From CADCWK01 sp964244115 (GTDB lineage: Bacteria; Chloroflexota; Chloroflexia; Thermomicrobiales; UBA6265): DNA of 45,913 nt. Under the pieces are notes generated by a model, which ran no database searches, was not told the DNA's origin, and worked only from the letters and a program-made list of their open reading frames with translations. Position 1 is the first letter of the stretch. The number at the start of each line of letters is the position of its first letter. Made by a program: the position numbers and the translations under genes. Positions 35,095 through 42,328 of the stretch are shown piece after piece. The stretch covers positions 1-45,913 of the forward strand of contig CAXTHM010000028.1 in the NCBI GenBank assembly GCA_964244115.1, read 5' to 3'.

Positions 35095-35928
35095 ATGCGA
35101 AGCAACCACGTCCGACAGCGGCTTGCCGCCGGCGAACCGTCGATCGGCACCTGGCTGGCCCTGCCCAGCCCGGAGGCGGCGGAGTACGTCGCCACCCTCG
35201 GGTTCGACTGGCTGACGGTCGACACCGAGCACAACCCGATCGACATCCGGACGCTGTCGCTGATGTTCGGGGCGATCGCCGGCAAGGGGGTGGCCCCGTT
35301 CGTCCGCATCCCCTGGAACAGTGGCGAGAACATCAAGCGCGTCCTGGACGCCGGCGCCTGGGGCATCGTCGTCCCGATGGTGAACACGCGCGAGGAGGCC
35401 GAGGCCGCCGTGGCCGCGGCGCGGTATCCGCCCCGCGGCGTCCGCAGCATCGGTGGCGGACTGACCGGGGTCCGCTTCGGCTCATCGGGCGGCGAGTACC
35501 TCCAGCACGCCGACGACCAGATCGTCGTCGCCCTCCAGATCGAGCACGCGATCGGCATCGAGAACGCCGACGCCATCCTGAGCGTGCCGGGCGTCGATGC
35601 CTGCTTCATCGGCCCGAACGACCTCGCCGCCTCGATGGGCGTCGGGATCGGCGTCCCGCTCGAGAGCGAGGACCCGCGCCTCATGGAAGCCATCGCCGAG
35701 ATCAGGGCGGCCTGCGTGCGGAACGGCGTCGCGCCCGGCATCCATACCTCCGGCGCTGCCGGTGTCAACCAGCGCATCGCGGAGGGCTTCCAGTTCCTCG
35801 CGATGGCCAGCGAGACGAGCTACCTGCTCGGCGGTCTCCGCTCCGATCTGGAGGCGCTGAACTGGTCCGCCTCATCGCGAGATGCCGCCGTCGGCGATGT
35901 CCCGACCGGGAGCGCGGTGCGCTACTAG
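35095..35928 (+). CDS. HpcH/HpaI-family aldolase
   Basis: This 277-residue class II (metal-dependent) pyruvate aldolase belongs to the 4-hydroxy-2-oxoheptanedioate / 2-dehydro-3-deoxyglucarate aldolase superfamily. Family motifs are GTWLALPSPEAAE, GFDWLTVDTEHNPID, VRIPWN, DAGAWGIVVPMVNT, QIEHAIGIENAD with the metal-binding Glu, and VDACFIGPNDLAASMG with the metal-binding Asp. The ATG at 35095 has GGAGAGAG upstream. The reversible cleavage gives pyruvate plus an aldehyde, but the true substrate cannot be told. A 2-hydroxyacid dehydrogenase follows 252 bases later, interrupted by a repeat copy; the two may act on related sugar-acid or keto-acid intermediates. Confidence 0.92.
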   Translation: MRSNHVRQRLAAGEPSIGTWLALPSPEAAEYVATLGFDWLTVDTEHNPIDIRTLSLMFGAIAGKGVAPFVRIPWNSGENIKRVLDAGAWGIVVPMVNTREEAEAAVAAARYPPRGVRSIGGGLTGVRFGSSGGEYLQHADDQIVVALQIEHAIGIENADAILSVPGVDACFIGPNDLAASMGVGIGVPLESEDPRLMEAIAEIRAACVRNGVAPGIHTSGAAGVNQRIAEGFQFLAMASETSYLLGGLRSDLEALNWSASSRDAAVGDVPTGSAVRY

Positions 35929-35957
35929 GCGGATTACCGAGGTACCGCTCGGATAGC

Positions 35958-36057
35958 GAGCAGACCTCTCCCCCCAGCGAAGCGAGACCCCTCTCCGGCT
36001 CACCCGTCCCATGCGGCTCTCTCTGCGCTGCGGCTGCGCAGGCGCCCGGAGAGGGAA
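35958..36057 (+). repeat. Repeat family, internal part, same orientation as copy 1
   Basis: Contains GAGCAGACCTCTCCCCCCAG, CGAAGCGAGACCCCTCTCCG, GCTCACCCG, GCGGCTCTCTCTGCGCTGCG and GCGCCCGGAGAGGGA. No terminal repeats are visible. It is inserted between the aldolase and the dehydrogenase gene. Confidence 0.65.
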
Positions 36058-36180
36058 GCGACATCACCGACCGGTGCTGGCAACTCGCGGAAAGCTTCGG
36101 CTGGGCATCAGGAGGACGTACGCTTCGATGACCAACCGCAGCCGTCTCTGCATGACGAACGAAAGGGGACATTCCCTCCC

Positions 36181-37137
36181 ATGAAACTGGTCATTGCTTC
36201 GGCCGAAGGTGAGCATTACTTCCATCTCCTCGATGACGTCGGTATCGACGGTCTGGAGATCGTCCATGCCAAGGGGGCCGACCAGGTCGCTGCCGAGATC
36301 GTCGACGCCGACGTCTTCTACGGCTTCCCCACCGGCGACCAGTTCGCCGCGGCCAGGGCGCTGCGCCTCATCCAGTCGCCGGGCGCCGGGGTCGACTGGG
36401 TCGCGCGGGTACCGGGGCTGGTCGAGAGCGACGTCGTCGTCGCCAACACGCGCGGTGCCCACGCCCCCTCGATCGCCGAGCACGTCTTCTCGCTGCTGCT
36501 CGCGCTCACCCGCGACATCCCGCAGATGGTGGACTGGAAGCGGCAGGGCCACTGGGGCCGGGTCGAGGCCTACCAGACGCTGCGAGAGATCAAGGACAGC
36601 ACGATGGGCATCATCGGCTACGGCGCCATCGGCCGGGCGATCGCCCGCCGCGCCGACGCGTTCGAGATGCGCGTGCTCGCGGTCGACGTCAATGCGGGAC
36701 CGGGTGATGGGCTCGTCGAGGCGGTCTGGCCGAACGACCGCCTGCCCGACCTGCTCGCCCAGTCCGATGTCGTCGTCGTCGCCGTGCCGTACACGCCCGA
36801 AACCCACAGCCTGATCGACGCGGCGGCCTTCGAGCAGATGCGCGCGGACGCGAGCCTGATCGTGATCTCCCGCGGCGGCATCGTCGAGGAGGAGGCGCTG
36901 GATACCGCCCTGCGCGAGGGCCGGATCGCCGGGGCGGGGATCGACGTCACCTCGGTCGAGCCGCTCCCCGCCGACAGTCCGCTCTGGACGGCGCCGAACC
37001 TGATCATCACCCCGCACGTCGCCGGTGCATCGGGCCCGAAGGAGCGGCGCTGCGTCGAGATCCTGCGGGAGAACATCCTCCGCCTCGCCGGCGGTGACGA
37101 GCTCGTCAACCTGATCGACAAGCGTCGCGGCTACTGA
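36181..37137 (+). CDS. D-2-hydroxyacid dehydrogenase, NAD(P)-dependent
   Basis: This 318-residue cytoplasmic oxidoreductase of the D-isomer-specific 2-hydroxyacid dehydrogenase family reduces 2-keto acids. The Rossmann nucleotide site is MGIIGYGAIGRAIARR near residue 142. The catalytic Arg lies in VISRGGIVEEEAL (about 230), Glu in GIDVTSVEPLP (about 259) and His in IITPHVAGAS (about 278). The N-terminal substrate domain has IQSPGAGVDW and NTRGAHAPSIAEHVF. The exact keto acid (glyoxylate, hydroxypyruvate, phosphoglycerate or other) cannot be read from the sequence. The absence of the C-terminal ACT domain argues against a long-type SerA. AAAGGGGA lies somewhat far upstream of the ATG. Confidence 0.92.
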   Translation: MKLVIASAEGEHYFHLLDDVGIDGLEIVHAKGADQVAAEIVDADVFYGFPTGDQFAAARALRLIQSPGAGVDWVARVPGLVESDVVVANTRGAHAPSIAEHVFSLLLALTRDIPQMVDWKRQGHWGRVEAYQTLREIKDSTMGIIGYGAIGRAIARRADAFEMRVLAVDVNAGPGDGLVEAVWPNDRLPDLLAQSDVVVVAVPYTPETHSLIDAAAFEQMRADASLIVISRGGIVEEEALDTALREGRIAGAGIDVTSVEPLPADSPLWTAPNLIITPHVAGASGPKERRCVEILRENILRLAGGDELVNLIDKRRGY

Positions 37138-37580
37138 TCGACCGACCGGCCACGTCGACCCAGGGCCTCCCTCCCACGGCGACAAGGTCCGGTCGGGTAA
37201 CGCTCGAACGGATGTGACACGACGGGGAGCGGCCTGTTCTGGACGGCCGCCTACCGTGACGGGTCGAGGTCTCCCCGGAGTACCACGCCGACAGGTTCAG
37301 TGGGGGGACGCCGATCCGAACCGGCGACGACCGCCACCGCCTTGGCGTCGACTCCTGGAGATCGATGGCGAGGGCGTCACCGGTCCGACCTCGCCGGACG
37401 CCCGCGACATCGCCTCGGTCATCGATCAGCAATTCGCCGCACTCCTGACCGGCGAGGAGTGCGCCTCGGCGAGTGACTCTGCTACAGACATGGCGCGGTG
37501 AGAAGCTCTGCCCGCCACATTCCTGGCGGAACGCCAAGGACGCGACGAGCGAGTCGGGTAGCACCCGGAGGTCTGGTCTC
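37138..37580. other. Non-coding stretch
   Basis: No convincing gene, RNA or repeat was recognised here. It is followed directly by the full-length repeat element. Confidence 0.4.
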
Positions 37581-37756
37581 ATACCGAATCCGGGTAAACG
37601 GTCGGTGGATCTGCGACACCTCGGTGGCGGAGCAGACCGCTCCCCCAGCCCCTCTCCGGCTCACCCGCTGACGCGGCTCTCGCTGCGCTGCGGCTCCCAG
37701 GTGCCCAGAGAGGGGAGCTGGCGGTCACGCACCAAGCGTCAACCCGGATTCCGTAT
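37581..37756 (+). repeat. MITE-like repeat, best-preserved full copy with terminal inverted repeats
   Basis: This element of about 176 bp has left end ATACCGAATCCGGGT (37581-37595) and right end ACCCGGATTCCGTAT (37742-37756), which are inverted repeats matching at 14 of 15 positions. Internal blocks match copy 1: GGTCGGTGGATCTGC, CGGAGCAGACC, GCTGACGCGGCTCTCGCTGC, TCCCAGGTGCCCAGAGAG and GGTCACGCACCA. No target duplication is obvious and no transposase is encoded, so it would depend on an enzyme supplied elsewhere. Confidence 0.8.
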
Positions 37757-37904
37757 CACTCCCCACGAACCTCCGGACCGACGCACCGATGACTCCGGCC
37801 GCCGCCTCGCTGGTCATGCCGAGGACGGAACCGGTCATGACGCTCGGCGAGGATGCGAGCCGGCGGATGGTCGACGGGTGCCAGGAACTGGACGGACGGT
37901 CTGA

Positions 37905-38711
37905 TCAGAAGGCGGCGCACTCTCCACCGCAGTCCGGATAGGTGCTATTGCATAGATCGTCATAGTAGCCGTTGCTGTTGCCGTTGCAGGGGGTGCAGTC
38001 CACATCGCTCCAGTGCCAGCACAGACCGACCGAGCCGCCGGGCAGGGGGCCGATATAGAGCTCGTTGTGAACGAAGGGGCGGTCACACACGGTGAGATCA
38101 GGGCAGTCGTCGATGAACAGGCTCGCCTCCCCGAAGGTCGTCCCGAGGTCCTCGTCGGCCTGGCGACCGGCGACGAAGTCCAGCCTCCCCTCGTAGTCAC
38201 TCAGGATGTTGACGCCATAGGAGACCGTGCCGGCGGTGGCGTCGAAGCTGGGCTGGAACAACTCGACGACGAGGATGTCCTCGTTGCCGTCGGCGTCGGT
38301 CGTCACCAGCGCGGCATTGGGCGGGTTGTTGGGCGGGAAGCCGAGTCCATCCAGGAAAGCCTGGGTCGGCGACGCCCCGAAGATGCGCTCGGGCCGGTCG
38401 GAGAAGTAGACCGTGTTGCCGGTGTGGCCGGCGAGGGTGAGCAGGTAGTCGGCGCCGCCCGAGCCGCCGTCAGACGTCGGGGTGCCGGAGGCGGGGTTGA
38501 CCGCGAACGTGCCGGAGGTGGCGGATTGCACGAAGAGGAACGTGGTGTCTTCGCTGAGCGGAGCCGGCGTCCCCTCCTGAGCCGACGTACTCGGCGATGT
38601 GGTCGCGATGACGCCCGCGGCGAGTCCGAGTCCGGAGGCTTGCAGGGCCGTACGGCGGGACAGTCGGGACGAGAGGGAGCGGGTCAGCGAATCGAAGCGT
38701 CCTGGTTCCAT
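37905..38711 (-). CDS. Tat-exported cysteine-rich protein, unknown function
   Basis: This 268-residue secreted protein starts at the ATG at 38711 (GGAGACC upstream). Its Tat-type signal has a twin-arginine core LSRRTALQ (Arg19-Arg20), a hydrophobic segment and a likely cut near STSA-QEG at about residue 44. The mature protein has an N-terminal Thr/Ser/Gly-rich part. A central segment follows, with YFSDRPERIFG, PPNNPPNAALVTTDADGNED and ILVVELFQPSFD. The C-terminus has eight cysteines (CPDLTVC, GLCWHW, DCTPC, LCNS, DCGGEC), probably disulfide-bonded or metal-binding. I do not recognise a named family with confidence. The leader type is one I associate with Thermomicrobia-like Chloroflexota. It is monocistronic, with a palindromic operator upstream. 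Confidence 0.85.
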   Translation of the reverse strand: MEPGRFDSLTRSLSSRLSRRTALQASGLGLAAGVIATTSPSTSAQEGTPAPLSEDTTFLFVQSATSGTFAVNPASGTPTSDGGSGGADYLLTLAGHTGNTVYFSDRPERIFGASPTQAFLDGLGFPPNNPPNAALVTTDADGNEDILVVELFQPSFDATAGTVSYGVNILSDYEGRLDFVAGRQADEDLGTTFGEASLFIDDCPDLTVCDRPFVHNELYIGPLPGGSVGLCWHWSDVDCTPCNGNSNGYYDDLCNSTYPDCGGECAAF

Positions 38712-38785
38712 GGGGTCTCCTGGCGAAGCGATGGCGCCGCACGACCGGCGGGCGGGTCCACACCGGTCGTCACAGGCTCTTGCGC

Positions 38786-38830
38786 AGTCTAGGCATGGGA
38801 GGGAGCGACGGGTATCCGTAGTCCTACGGA
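38786..38830 (-). promoter_or_regulatory. Promoter with LuxR/NarL-like palindromic operator for the Tat protein
   Basis: On the minus strand TCCGTAGGACTACGGA (38830-38815) is a perfect palindrome around a 2-base centre. It directly abuts a poor -35 (TACCCG), followed by a 17-base spacer and TAGACT (38791-38786). The operator centre is near -44 relative to the predicted start, the usual place for an activator. The CGTAG..CTACG shape resembles sites bound by LuxR/NarL-type response regulators; that assignment is inference. Confidence 0.55.
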
Positions 38831-39128
38831 CGTCCTGATGGTCACGGCGGACAGTGGTGCGGGATGACACGAGGTATGAACGTGGACCGATCGGGACGTG
38901 GACGGTGGTCGCCGATCCACGCGGTGATCCGAACGTCGGGGAGTCGGTGTCAGCGATGCCCATTGCCAGCTCGCCGGCCAGAACCTCGGCGTCGAGACGT
39001 TCCCGTCTATCGTCAGCGCGCCGGGACGGGCGACATCGCGACCGCGCACGGCCTGGCCGTCCTGCTGGACCCGGTCCCGGTCAGGCGGGGCGCCTCCGCC
39101 TGGACCGTGTCTCGTTGATGCTGGACGT
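38831..39128. other. Non-coding stretch
   Basis: I see no supported gene, RNA or repeat in these 300 bases. Confidence 0.35.
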
Positions 39129-39170
39129 CAACCGGCAGCGCGACGGGCTCGCTCATCGCGCTGCCGGTTG
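39129..39170. terminator. Long perfect hairpin near the gap
   Basis: A 15-bp perfect stem CAACCGGCAGCGCGA / TCGCGCTGCCGGTTG with a 12-base loop. It lies just downstream (minus strand) of the small interrupted gene and the gap. There is no T tract, so it is a possible terminator only. Confidence 0.5.
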
Positions 39171-39181
39171 GCCTCACGGGC

Positions 39182-39191
39182 NNNNNNNNNN
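39182..39191. other. Assembly gap of 10 N
   Basis: Placeholder gap. It cuts off the 3' end of the small minus-strand frame that begins at 39347. Confidence 0.9.
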
Positions 39192-39347
39192 GTCCTTCTC
39201 AACGGAGTCCCGGTAGTGTGCCGGGTACTGGTCGAGGTTCGCCAACCGGTACTCCGGCGTATCGGTCGTGGCGGGAATGACCTGGAACTACTGATCCTCG
39301 CCCCGGCCGAACCGATTGACTGGCTGGTCCTTGTTCTGCTTGCTCAT
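39192..39347 (-). pseudogene. Small gene with in-frame amber codon, 3' end lost in a gap
   Basis: A clear ribosome binding site (GACGGAGGACGACG) precedes the ATG at 39347. The frame reads MSKQNKDQPVNRFGRGEDQ, then TAG at 39290-39288, then continues open with FQVIPATTDTPEYRLANLDQ and YPAHYRDSVEKD into the N tract. Either a very short peptide is made, or a small gene carries a nonsense mutation or sequencing error. I do not recognise the protein. It lies 39 bases downstream of the 92-residue gene on the same strand. Confidence 0.45.
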
Positions 39348-39386
39348 CGTCGTCCTCCGTCCCAGCCGTACAGCGTGATCGGTCGG

Positions 39387-39665
39387 CTACATGACGTGCA
39401 GCTCCTCACCGCGAGCAATGATCCGGTCGATGGCCCGCTGGACGGCGACCCGCCATTCTGGATACGCAGCCGGGTTGTCCGCGTAGGATCTCAGGGCGTC
39501 TACGAAGTCCTGTGCTCCGTCTACCCAGTCGAAGGACCAGCGAAGCCCGAGCGGCCACCCGTCCTTGCCGATCTCCTCCAGCTCCTGGCAGAGGATGTCG
39601 TAGGCGATGTCTTCGGCACTGCGGGCTGATCGACCTACGTCTGGAAACCGATTAGGGACTACCAC
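39387..39665 (-). CDS. Hypothetical protein, 92 residues
   Basis: The frame is open from an ATG at 39737, but that start lies inside a hairpin and lacks a ribosome site. I prefer the GTG at 39665, preceded by CCGGAGGTCCGC. The product is acidic and helical (RSARSAEDIAYDILCQELEE, then IGKDGWPLGLRWSFDWVDGA, then a helix-rich tail ending GEELHVM). No family was recognised. Its base composition seems lower in GC than its neighbours, and it sits next to tRNA-Gly, a typical landing place for mobile DNA. It may belong to a remnant of an integrated element together with the small interrupted gene downstream. Confidence 0.55.
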   Translation of the reverse strand: MVVPNRFPDVGRSARSAEDIAYDILCQELEEIGKDGWPLGLRWSFDWVDGAQDFVDALRSYADNPAAYPEWRVAVQRAIDRIIARGEELHVM

Positions 39666-39714
39666 GCGGACCTCCGGTACACATTCGGTACACATCCGAC
39701 CCAGATATGCCAAC

Positions 39715-39743
39715 GGCCACCCGGTTTGGGTGGCCATTTTGTT
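39715..39743 (+). terminator. Hairpin with T tract near tRNA-Gly
   Basis: GGCCACCC-GGTTT-GGGTGGCC (39715-39735) is followed by ATTTTGTT on the plus strand. No plus-strand gene ends just upstream. On the minus strand it lies about 25 bases downstream of tRNA-Gly, but with no good T tract in that direction. Confidence 0.55.
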
Positions 39744-39765
39744 GACTCCGACGGGCTTTTTCAGG

Positions 39766-39838
39766 AGCGGGGGACCGGACTCGAACCGGCGACATTCTGC
39801 TTGGAAGGCAGACGCTCTACCAACTGAGCTACCCCCGC
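39766..39838 (-). tRNA. tRNA-Gly (anticodon UCC)
   Basis: The minus-strand cloverleaf has acceptor GCGGGGG/CCCCCGC with discriminator T, D arm AGCTCAGTTGGTAGAGC, anticodon stem CTGCC/AGCAG region with loop CTTCCAA (anticodon TCC), and T arm with GGTTCGAGTCC. CCA is not encoded. It is 38 bases downstream of tRNA-Pro and probably cotranscribed with it. Confidence 0.95.
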
Positions 39839-39876
39839 GGGGCCGGAGCGCCGCGGTCCGGATCGATCCGCATCGG

Positions 39877-39949
39877 TCGGGGTGATAGGACTCGAACCTA
39901 CGACCTCAGCGTCCCAAACGCCGCGCGCTACCAACTGCGCTACACCCCG
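39877..39949 (-). tRNA. tRNA-Pro (anticodon UGG)
   Basis: The minus-strand cloverleaf has acceptor CGGGGTG/CACCCCG with discriminator A, D arm AGCGCAGTTGGTAGCGC, anticodon stem CGGCG/CGCTG with loop TTTGGGA (anticodon TGG), and T arm with GGTTCGAGTCC. It is the first gene of a two-tRNA unit with tRNA-Gly. Confidence 0.95.
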
Positions 39950-39967
39950 GTGGACGACCGGCACCCT

Positions 39968-39996
39968 AGTATAGGGTCGAGCCGACCGACTGACAA
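39968..39996 (-). promoter_or_regulatory. Promoter of the tRNA-Pro/tRNA-Gly unit
   Basis: Minus-strand TTGTCA (39996-39991), a 17-base spacer and TATACT (39973-39968) lie 18 bases upstream of tRNA-Pro, an excellent sigma-70 type promoter. Confidence 0.8.
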
Positions 39997-40061
39997 CACC
40001 CGCATCACGGCCAGGAGCGAGGCGACGAACGCCGCGCTCCCGGCCGTTCACGGTCGAGATG

Positions 40062-41555
40062 CTACGAGACCGGGTCGATCTGGGCCCGCTGCAGCTTGCC
40101 GCTGAAGTCGATGTAGAGGCTCTGCCACTCGGTGACGAAGTCGAGCGCCGCCGTGCCGGCCTCGCGGTGGCCGTTACCGGTGCCCTTGGTGCCGCCGAAG
40201 GGGAGGTGGATCTCGGCGCCGATCGTGCCGGCGTTGACGTAGAGGATACCGGTGTCGATGTCCTGCATCGCCCGGAACGCCGTGTTGACGTTGGCCGTGA
40301 AGATCGACGCCGAGAGGCCGTACCGGACCCCGTTGACGACGTCGATCGCCTCCTCCAGGCTCTCGACCGGGATCACGGACGCGACCGGCCCGAAGATCTC
40401 CTCCTGCGCGATCCGCATCGTCGGAGCGACCTCGTCGAAGATCGCCGGCCGCATGAAGTGCCCGCCACCCAGCGAGCCGCCGGTCTCGCGGGTGCCGCCG
40501 GTGACGAGCCGGGCGCCCTCGCCGGTGCCGATCCCGACGTACTCCTCGATCCGGTCGAGCTGGGTGGCGCTGACGACCGGTCCGACCTGGACCGACTCGT
40601 CCAGCCCGTCGCCGAGCTGCATGGCGTCGGCCCGGGCGGCGAGGCGCTCGACGAGTTCCTTCTGAATGGCGCGGTGGGCGACGATCCGGCTGGCGGCGGT
40701 GCAGCGCTGGCCGCTCGTCCCGAAGGCGCTCCAGATGATCCCGTCGACCGCGAGGTCGAGGTCGGCGTCACCCATCACGATGACGGCGTTCTTGCCGCCC
40801 AGCTCCAGCGAGACCCGCTTGCCGTGCTCGGCCCCGCGGACTGCCACCTTCCGGCCGGTCGCATTCGAGCCGGTGAAGGTGATCAGCGGGACGTCCGGGT
40901 GGTCGACGATGGCGTCGCCGACCTCGGCGCCGGTGCCGAGGACGACGTTGACGACGCCCTCCGGCAACCCGGCCTCGACCAGGACCTCGACGAAGCGGAT
41001 CGCGCTGCGGGGGGTATTGGTCGCCGGCTTGAAGACGACCGTGTTGCCCGCGATGATCGCCGGCAGGATCTTCCAGGACGGGATCGCCATCGGGAAGTTC
41101 CACGGCGTGATCACCCCGCAGACCCCGAGCGGCCGCCGCACCGACATGTTGAACTTCTCGCGGAGCTCCGACGGCGTCGTCTGGCCATACAGCCGGCGTC
41201 CCTCGCCCGCCATGTAGAAGGCCATGTCGATCGCCTCCTGGACGTCGCCGCGGGCCTCGGAGATGACCTTGCCCATCTCCTCGGTCATCTCGCGGGCGAA
41301 CTCCTCCTTGCGGTCGGCCAGGATCTGCGCCGCCCGGAAGATGATCTCGCCGCGCTTCGGGGCGGGGTAGAGGCGCCACGACGCGTAGGCGTGCTTCGCG
41401 GCGGCGACGGCCCCATCGACGTCGGCGGCGCTGCTCTTCGTGTAGGTCGCGACGAGCTCGCCGGTCGCCGGGTTGCGGCGCTCGAACGTCGCGCCGGACG
41501 CCGCGTCCTGCCAGCTCCCGCCGATCAGGTTCTGGAAATGGGTCTGCGTGGCCAA
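40062..41555 (-). CDS. NAD(P)-dependent aldehyde dehydrogenase
   Basis: This 497-residue soluble enzyme of the aldehyde dehydrogenase superfamily oxidises an aldehyde to the acid. The start is the TTG at 41555, placed four bases after AAGGAGGAG. ITPWNFPMAIPSWKILPAI is the cofactor-binding N-terminal motif; the catalytic Glu lies in VSLELGGKNA (about 253) and the catalytic Cys in GQRCTAASR (about 287). EEIFGPVASVIPV and the C-terminal GAEIHLPFGGTKGTGNGHRE also fit. The overall pattern resembles ketoglutaric-semialdehyde or aminoadipic-semialdehyde type members, but the substrate is uncertain. It lies downstream of tRNA-Asn on the same strand, separated by a terminator. Confidence 0.94.
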   Translation of the reverse strand: MATQTHFQNLIGGSWQDAASGATFERRNPATGELVATYTKSSAADVDGAVAAAKHAYASWRLYPAPKRGEIIFRAAQILADRKEEFAREMTEEMGKVISEARGDVQEAIDMAFYMAGEGRRLYGQTTPSELREKFNMSVRRPLGVCGVITPWNFPMAIPSWKILPAIIAGNTVVFKPATNTPRSAIRFVEVLVEAGLPEGVVNVVLGTGAEVGDAIVDHPDVPLITFTGSNATGRKVAVRGAEHGKRVSLELGGKNAVIVMGDADLDLAVDGIIWSAFGTSGQRCTAASRIVAHRAIQKELVERLAARADAMQLGDGLDESVQVGPVVSATQLDRIEEYVGIGTGEGARLVTGGTRETGGSLGGGHFMRPAIFDEVAPTMRIAQEEIFGPVASVIPVESLEEAIDVVNGVRYGLSASIFTANVNTAFRAMQDIDTGILYVNAGTIGAEIHLPFGGTKGTGNGHREAGTAALDFVTEWQSLYIDFSGKLQRAQIDPVS

Positions 41556-41654
41556 GGGACTCCTCCTTCATTCACTGGCTGGTGGTCAGGGGGCGAGATG
41601 TCTCGTCGCGGGATGATCGGGCATGGACGCGTTGCGCCGGACCGCATGGTCCCC

Positions 41655-41699
41655 GAAAACGGGAGACGCCGCCGGACGTTGTCGGTCCCGCGGCGTCTC
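41655..41699 (-). terminator. Terminator behind tRNA-Asn
   Basis: The stem GAGACGCCGC / GCGGCGTCTC (41663-41699) is followed on the minus strand by CCGTTTTCGG. It lies 12 bases downstream of the encoded CCA of tRNA-Asn. Confidence 0.75.
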
Positions 41700-41710
41700 T
41701 CTGGGCTCAT

Positions 41711-41785
41711 TGGCTCCGGCACCAGGACTCGAACCTGGAACCTACCGATTAACAGTCGGGCGCTCTACCATTGAGCTATGCCGGA
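41711..41785 (-). tRNA. tRNA-Asn (anticodon GUU) with encoded CCA
   Basis: The minus-strand cloverleaf has acceptor TCCGGCA/TGCCGGA, discriminator G and a genome-encoded CCA (41713-41711). The D arm is AGCTCAATGGTAGAGC, the anticodon stem CCGA/TCGG region encloses loop CTGTTAA (anticodon GTT), and the T arm has GGTTCGAGTCC. It is the only tRNA in the window with encoded CCA. Confidence 0.95.
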
Positions 41786-41810
41786 ACGGAACCGCCCATG
41801 TCCGCGTGAG

Positions 41811-41839
41811 ATTCTACTCACGGTGGCCCGGCTTGTCCA
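41811..41839 (-). promoter_or_regulatory. Promoter of tRNA-Asn
   Basis: Minus-strand TGGACA (41839-41834), a 17-base spacer and TAGAAT (41816-41811) lie about 25 bases upstream of the tRNA. Confidence 0.65.
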
Positions 41840-42040
41840 CCTGCGATCCGAATTGGTCCGGTCAGTCGCCCACCGGTTTCATGGACCCGTCCCGTGGCGA
41901 TTTCGGGACCAGGGGCGTGAGCTTCCCCGCCGGTGGAGTACACTACCCGTTGATCTATCGAAGGAGCCGGTCGAGCCATCGCTCGTCTCCGGCTTGACGT
42001 GTGTACAGGATACCCGTCGACGACCGGGTGGGAGGGTGTC

Positions 42041-42187
42041 ATGAGCGACGCGACCAGCACCACTGAGGCGGTTAAACTTTCCGATGACGATGTCGCGTTC
42101 CTGCTGATGATCCTGCGCAATTCCAGCCGGCCGCTGACGACCAGCCAGCTCGTCGAAGCCCTGCGCGAACAGTCGACGCGCGACTGA
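42041..42187 (+). CDS. Small acidic helical protein (48 aa), first gene of an unknown cassette
   Basis: The ATG at 42041 has GGGAGGG upstream. The 48-residue product (LSDDDVAFLLMILRNSSRPL, then TTSQLVEALREQSTRD) reads like a single small helical domain; the TTSQLVEAL part resembles a helix of winged-helix proteins. It lies 141 bases before the 678-residue gene on the same strand, and both have helix-turn-helix-like N-terminal patterns. I do not recognise a family. Its small size makes it less certain than its neighbours. Confidence 0.6.
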   Translation: MSDATSTTEAVKLSDDDVAFLLMILRNSSRPLTTSQLVEALREQSTRD

Positions 42188-42328
42188 CGACCACGCGACT
42201 GACTGCCAGCTGATCGTCAGTCCGAGTCCGAGTCCGGTGACATGACGCCGGAAGCATCAGAACCGCACTCCGGGTGACGAGACCCGCCGGAGACCGATCG
42301 GCCAGGGAAACAAGGGAGATCAGGGGAG

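Noticed and set aside
39692..39737. ATG at 39737 or 39695 as start of the small gene after tRNA-Gly
   Set aside because: The first lies inside a hairpin and neither has a ribosome site, whereas the GTG at 39665 follows GGAGGT at a good distance.
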